Origin: Candidatus Magasanikbacteria bacterium RIFOXYB2_FULL_38_10
GTDB taxonomy: Bacteria; Patescibacteriota; Patescibacteriia; Magasanikbacterales; UBA10003
Assembly (NCBI GenBank): GCA_001783145.1
Contig: MFQT01000014.1
Location: 22,773-56,933, forward strand
Direction of reading: 5' to 3'
DNA: 34,161 nt
Shown here: piece after piece, positions 31,920 to 34,161 of the stretch
Numbering within the stretch: position 1 is the first letter of the stretch
Layout of the letters: each line of letters opens with the position of its first letter
Program-made: the position numbers and the translations under genes
Notes under the pieces: model-generated
The model's database searches: none
The model's input: only the letters and a program-made list of their open reading frames with translations
What the model was told of the DNA's origin: nothing

Positions 31920-31939
31920 TGGCGGCCAGAGCGGGACTC
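31920..31939 (-). other. tRNA 3'-end-like remnant beside dnaB
   Basis: Read on the minus strand, this GC-rich 20-mer in an AT-rich gap has the order of a tRNA 3' end: GAGT of the T loop, then CCCGC (T stem), TCTGGCC (acceptor strand), G and CCA. The 5' half of the T arm (GCGGG) and the rest of a tRNA are absent, so it is at most a remnant, perhaps an old attachment site. Confidence 0.3.
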
Positions 31940-31943
31940 TTGG

Positions 31944-33329
31944 TTATTCAAAGGATGTATGCCCAGAAAAAGAGGTGTCTAGACTTCTAAAACTGGCTTT
32001 TTCTTCGTCAAAATAAAGATTAGCAATGCCGGTTGGTCCGTTGCGATGCTTGGCAATGTGAATTTCCGCTAGATGGCGTTCATCCGGGGGTATGTCTTCT
32101 AATTTATATTTTCTATCTGCGGCTTTACGATAAATAAATAAAACCACATCGGCGTCTTGTTCTATGCTACCGGATTCTCTTAAGTGGGCTAATTTAGGAA
32201 TAGCCGGTCCATTTTGCATTTCTACGGCGCGAGAAAGCTGGGAAAGAGCCAAAACCGGCACATTGAGTTCACGGGCAATACCTTTGAGGGAACGGGAAAT
32301 TTCGGAAATTTCTTGCACGCGGTTATCTGTTTTGGTACGTGATTCCATTAATTGAAGATAATCAATCATAATCAAACCCAAACCATGTTCAGCTTGTAAA
32401 CGGCGGGCTTTGATTCTAATTTGCATGATGTTGGCACTGGCCGCATCATCTATAAAAATTGGGGCGTCGGAAAGCATACCCATGGCTTGGCCGATTTTGG
32501 GGAAATCATCATCATCAGAACGTTCGGAAAGTTTTCCGGTACGCATTTTCCATAAACTTACGCCGGCCTCGGCGCAAATCAAACGATCAGCCAATTCTTC
32601 TTTAGACATTTCTAAACTAAAAATACCTACGGGCACCTTGGCGCGTACAGCCACTTGGCGGGCAATATCCAAGGCTAGAGAAGTTTTGCCTACGCTGGGG
32701 CGGGCGGCTAAGATAACCAAATTAGATTTTTGTAAACCCGATAATAAATTATCTAATTGGGAAAAGCCTGTCGGTACTCCGCGCAATTTTCCTTTTTCCC
32801 TATGTAGTTCATCTATCCTATCAAAAGCATCGGTAAGGATGTTGCGTAAAGGCTGAAAAGATTGTTTGAGAAAATTTTGTGAAACGCCAAAGATTTCTTT
32901 TTCCGCTCGGTCTAAAACAGTATCCAGTTCTTCTTCTTCGTTAAATCCCAATTTGTTAATTTCATTGCCGGCAGTGATGAGGCGGCGTAAAGTGGCTTTT
33001 TTGTGTACAATTTCGGCGTAATGGACAATATGGGCGGAAGAGGGAACGCTGTTGGCTAAATTCATTAAAGTTGATCGTCCGCCGACGGATTCCAATTTGC
33101 CGATTTCTTCCAAACGATTACCTAAGCTTAAAATATCAATAGGCTCACGTTTATTGTACAAATCCAACATCGTCTCATAAATTATTTTGTAGCCCTCTTT
33201 GTAAAAATCTTCGGGAAAAACAGTGTCGGCAATTTTAAGCAAAGCCTCTTTATCGGTTAAAATAGCGCCTAAAAGTGAGATTTCGGCTTCCAAATTTTGT
33301 GGTGGAATTTTTTTAAGTTCATCTGCCAT
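31944..33329 (-). CDS. dnaB: Replicative DNA helicase DnaB
   Basis: Hexameric 5'-3' helicase of the replication fork. The 461-residue protein has the N-terminal helical domain (about 8-110, PPQNLEAEISLLGAIL), a linker, and the RecA-like domain with GVPTGFSQLDNLLSGL, Walker A ARPSVGKTS (K215), LEMSKEELADRL, Walker B IMIDYLQLM, and QLSRAVE plus RESGSIEQDADVV near the end. No intein is present. It has its own promoter with a leader of about 15 nt, and lacks a clear T-tract terminator before ybaB, so ybaB and recR may be read from the same transcript. Confidence 0.96.
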   Translation of the reverse strand: MADELKKIPPQNLEAEISLLGAILTDKEALLKIADTVFPEDFYKEGYKIIYETMLDLYNKREPIDILSLGNRLEEIGKLESVGGRSTLMNLANSVPSSAHIVHYAEIVHKKATLRRLITAGNEINKLGFNEEEELDTVLDRAEKEIFGVSQNFLKQSFQPLRNILTDAFDRIDELHREKGKLRGVPTGFSQLDNLLSGLQKSNLVILAARPSVGKTSLALDIARQVAVRAKVPVGIFSLEMSKEELADRLICAEAGVSLWKMRTGKLSERSDDDDFPKIGQAMGMLSDAPIFIDDAASANIMQIRIKARRLQAEHGLGLIMIDYLQLMESRTKTDNRVQEISEISRSLKGIARELNVPVLALSQLSRAVEMQNGPAIPKLAHLRESGSIEQDADVVLFIYRKAADRKYKLEDIPPDERHLAEIHIAKHRNGPTGIANLYFDEEKASFRSLDTSFSGHTSFE

Positions 33330-33350
33330 AAGATATATTTTGGTGATTAC

Positions 33351-33379
33351 ATTTTACATTCAGCTGAAGTATTAAGCAA
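33351..33379 (-). promoter_or_regulatory. dnaB promoter
   Basis: On the minus strand, TTGCTT (33379-33374), 17-bp spacer, TAAAAT (33356-33351). The ATG at 33329 is 21 nt past the -10. Confidence 0.6.
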
Positions 33380-33411
33380 GTGGCATTTAAATACACTTTA
33401 GCCACAGGTTA

Positions 33412-33440
33412 TTGACAAGCGCTTTGTTTTTGTGTATCTT
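33412..33440 (+). promoter_or_regulatory. Promoter of the 54-residue membrane ORF
   Basis: Consensus TTGACA (33412-33417), 17-bp spacer, TATCTT (33435-33440). It is similar to the 17632 promoter (both TTGACAAG and TAnCTT). The leader is about 29 nt and ends with a strong SD. Confidence 0.65.
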
Positions 33441-33475
33441 TAATTATACACGTAGTTCTTTTAAAAGGAGAGAAA

Positions 33476-33640
33476 ATGATAGAGTTTAGAAAAATCTGGG
33501 CTATTATTGGTTTAAGTGCCCTGGTAATTGCGGGAGTAATACTTTATACAAGTAGGCCCGATTCTTTGGTGGAAGATTTTTCTCAACTAATTAGTCTCAT
33601 TTGTATGTTAGACCCAGCCGCAACGGTTGGGCTTTTTTAA
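33476..33640 (+). CDS. Small membrane protein (54 residues) with own promoter and terminator
   Basis: A short ORF beginning MIEFRKIWAIIGL with one hydrophobic helix (about residues 7-24) and a short acidic outside part ending LDPAATVGLF. Support is strong for its size: a consensus promoter, the clear SD AAAAGGAG 7 nt before the ATG, and a terminator. The last nine codons lie in that terminator hairpin, with the stop TAA at the end of the T tract. Function unknown; small single-helix proteins can be regulators or toxins, but nothing here decides it. Confidence 0.65.
   Translation: MIEFRKIWAIIGLSALVIAGVILYTSRPDSLVEDFSQLISLICMLDPAATVGLF
33613..33638 (+). terminator. Terminator overlapping the 54-residue ORF end
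   Basis: CCCAGCCG pairs with CGGTTGGG (one G-U) across a CAA loop and runs into six T (33633-33638). The stem is inside the coding sequence. Confidence 0.85.
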
Positions 33641-33664
33641 TTTGCGGCTAAAAATGAAAATAAA

Positions 33665-33697
33665 TTAAAAAACCCGCCGGCGTGAAACGCCGACGGG
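33665..33697 (-). terminator. Strong intrinsic terminator of the orphan at the window end
   Basis: On the minus strand, CCCGTCGGCG pairs with CGCCGGCGGG (one G-U) across TTTCA, followed by six T. There is no T tract in the + direction. Confidence 0.9.
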
Positions 33698-33707
33698 CTA
33701 AGGTCAG

Positions 33708-34161
33708 TTAGTTAAAGTGAGCTAGGATCCAATGGCTCCTGCCAAAGGCGTCCTCACCATCTGAGACCCAAGAACAAAGGCCTGAATATGACAGCCTTAA
33801 AATATTTTTTTCCTCTTTCTTTCCCTGCCATCTTGTACCAAGTGCCAGCAAACGTCTTGGAAGATTAAATTCCCCCAGCCTTTTTCCATAATCCTTTAAA
33901 AAAGCCAGTAAGTCCTCAGCAAAGACCGGAGACAAATCTAATTCTTCTAAGAAAGAAAAAATCCTGGTCACAAGTACATCCTCAAAACTTGAAAGGACAG
34001 AAAGGCTTATTAGTACAATCTCTTTCTTTACTTTACCAACTTTGCCTGCTGGTTTGCCCAGAGTAACAGGGATGACAGAAGCGTCTAAATTTGTTTCGTC
34101 TACGTCATGATACCCAAACCCACTGGCCTCTACCATTTCTGCGGCGGTTTGGGAGTAATCC
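33708..34161 (-). CDS. Hypothetical orphan protein, 5' end outside window
   Basis: An unrecognised protein. The first in-frame ATG is at 34136 (142 residues), but the frame is open to the window edge with plausible codons (YSQTAAE), and the ATG has no SD, so the gene probably starts outside. Visible parts are a Val/Lys/Gly-rich stretch (VTLGKPAGKVGKVKKEIV), helical segments around 50-90 (ISLSVLSSFEDVL, FLEELDLSPVF), and an aromatic end SGLCSWVSDGEDAFGRSHW. No membrane helix or known motif is seen. The DNA looks less AT-rich than the core genes, as in the other orphans, and a strong terminator follows. Confidence 0.6.
   Translation of the reverse strand, partial: DYSQTAAEMVEASGFGYHDVDETNLDASVIPVTLGKPAGKVGKVKKEIVLISLSVLSSFEDVLVTRIFSFLEELDLSPVFAEDLLAFLKDYGKRLGEFNLPRRLLALGTRWQGKKEEKNILRLSYSGLCSWVSDGEDAFGRSHWILAHFN

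Noticed and set aside
31872-31943. Complete tRNA gene
   Set aside because: Only the 3' 20 nt look tRNA-like; no acceptor 5' strand, D arm or anticodon arm is present.
31920-31946. Terminator of dnaB
   Set aside because: A CCAAGAG/CTCTGG hairpin can form, but it is followed by an A-rich, not T-rich, stretch on the minus strand.
1-34161. CRISPR arrays, insertion sequences or prophage genes
   Set aside because: No spaced direct repeats, transposase or integrase motifs, or phage structural genes were seen.

Overview
The window looks like a fragment of a small, AT-rich genome from the Candidate Phyla Radiation (Patescibacteria, Parcubacteria-like). This is inference from gene content and style: monoderm-type genes, leaderless-looking promoters, core genes without Shine-Dalgarno (SD) motifs, a short dcw remnant (mraZ-rsmH-ftsL), a CPR-type WecA/TagO enzyme and many short membrane orphans. 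TGA acts as a stop in several genes, so the standard bacterial code applies. No rRNA, complete tRNA, CRISPR array or insertion sequence was seen, and no stretch over 300 bases lacks a gene.

Layout. Positions 1-13830 (+): the tail of an Ig-like surface protein; a CheY-type response regulator; an MgtE-like Mg2+-sensor protein lacking its channel, next to an NRAMP-family transporter with Mg2+-type motifs; an amino-acid permease; gpsA and glpK (glycerol-3-phosphate); a MacA/MacB-like export system with one adaptor, one ATPase and two tandem permeases; yidC; and a short SPFH protein. A bidirectional terminator separates this block from 13869-17538 (-): glyA, a putative glycosidase, folD and tsaE (one-carbon metabolism and t6A). 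A lone orphan gene follows at 17703 (+).

Positions 18451-24897 (-) form an operon: membrane hypothetical, murJ, lepA, a 32-residue membrane ORF, recJ, rnhA. A Cys-rich anchored orphan diverges from it at 25035 (+). Next come a beta-CASP metallo-hydrolase, mraZ-rsmH-ftsL behind a clear MraZ operator, a WecA-like transferase, a DUF192 protein and rplU. On the minus strand, 30960-33329 holds dnaB, ybaB/ebfC and recR. A 54-residue membrane ORF (33476, +) and an orphan running off the window end (-) close the window.

The most notable pattern is a split in expression signals. Core genes have no SD, usually only an A/T-rich stretch before ATG, and at least three have a promoter placed so that the transcript starts within a few bases of the ATG. 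Three orphan genes (17703, 25035, 33476) each have their own TTGAC-type promoter, a 5' leader, a clear SD and a terminator. Other points of interest are the MgtE-sensor/NRAMP pair, a two-hairpin leader with overlapping divergent promoters at about 24900-25034, a promoter set inside a terminator loop, and a tRNA 3'-end-like remnant next to dnaB.
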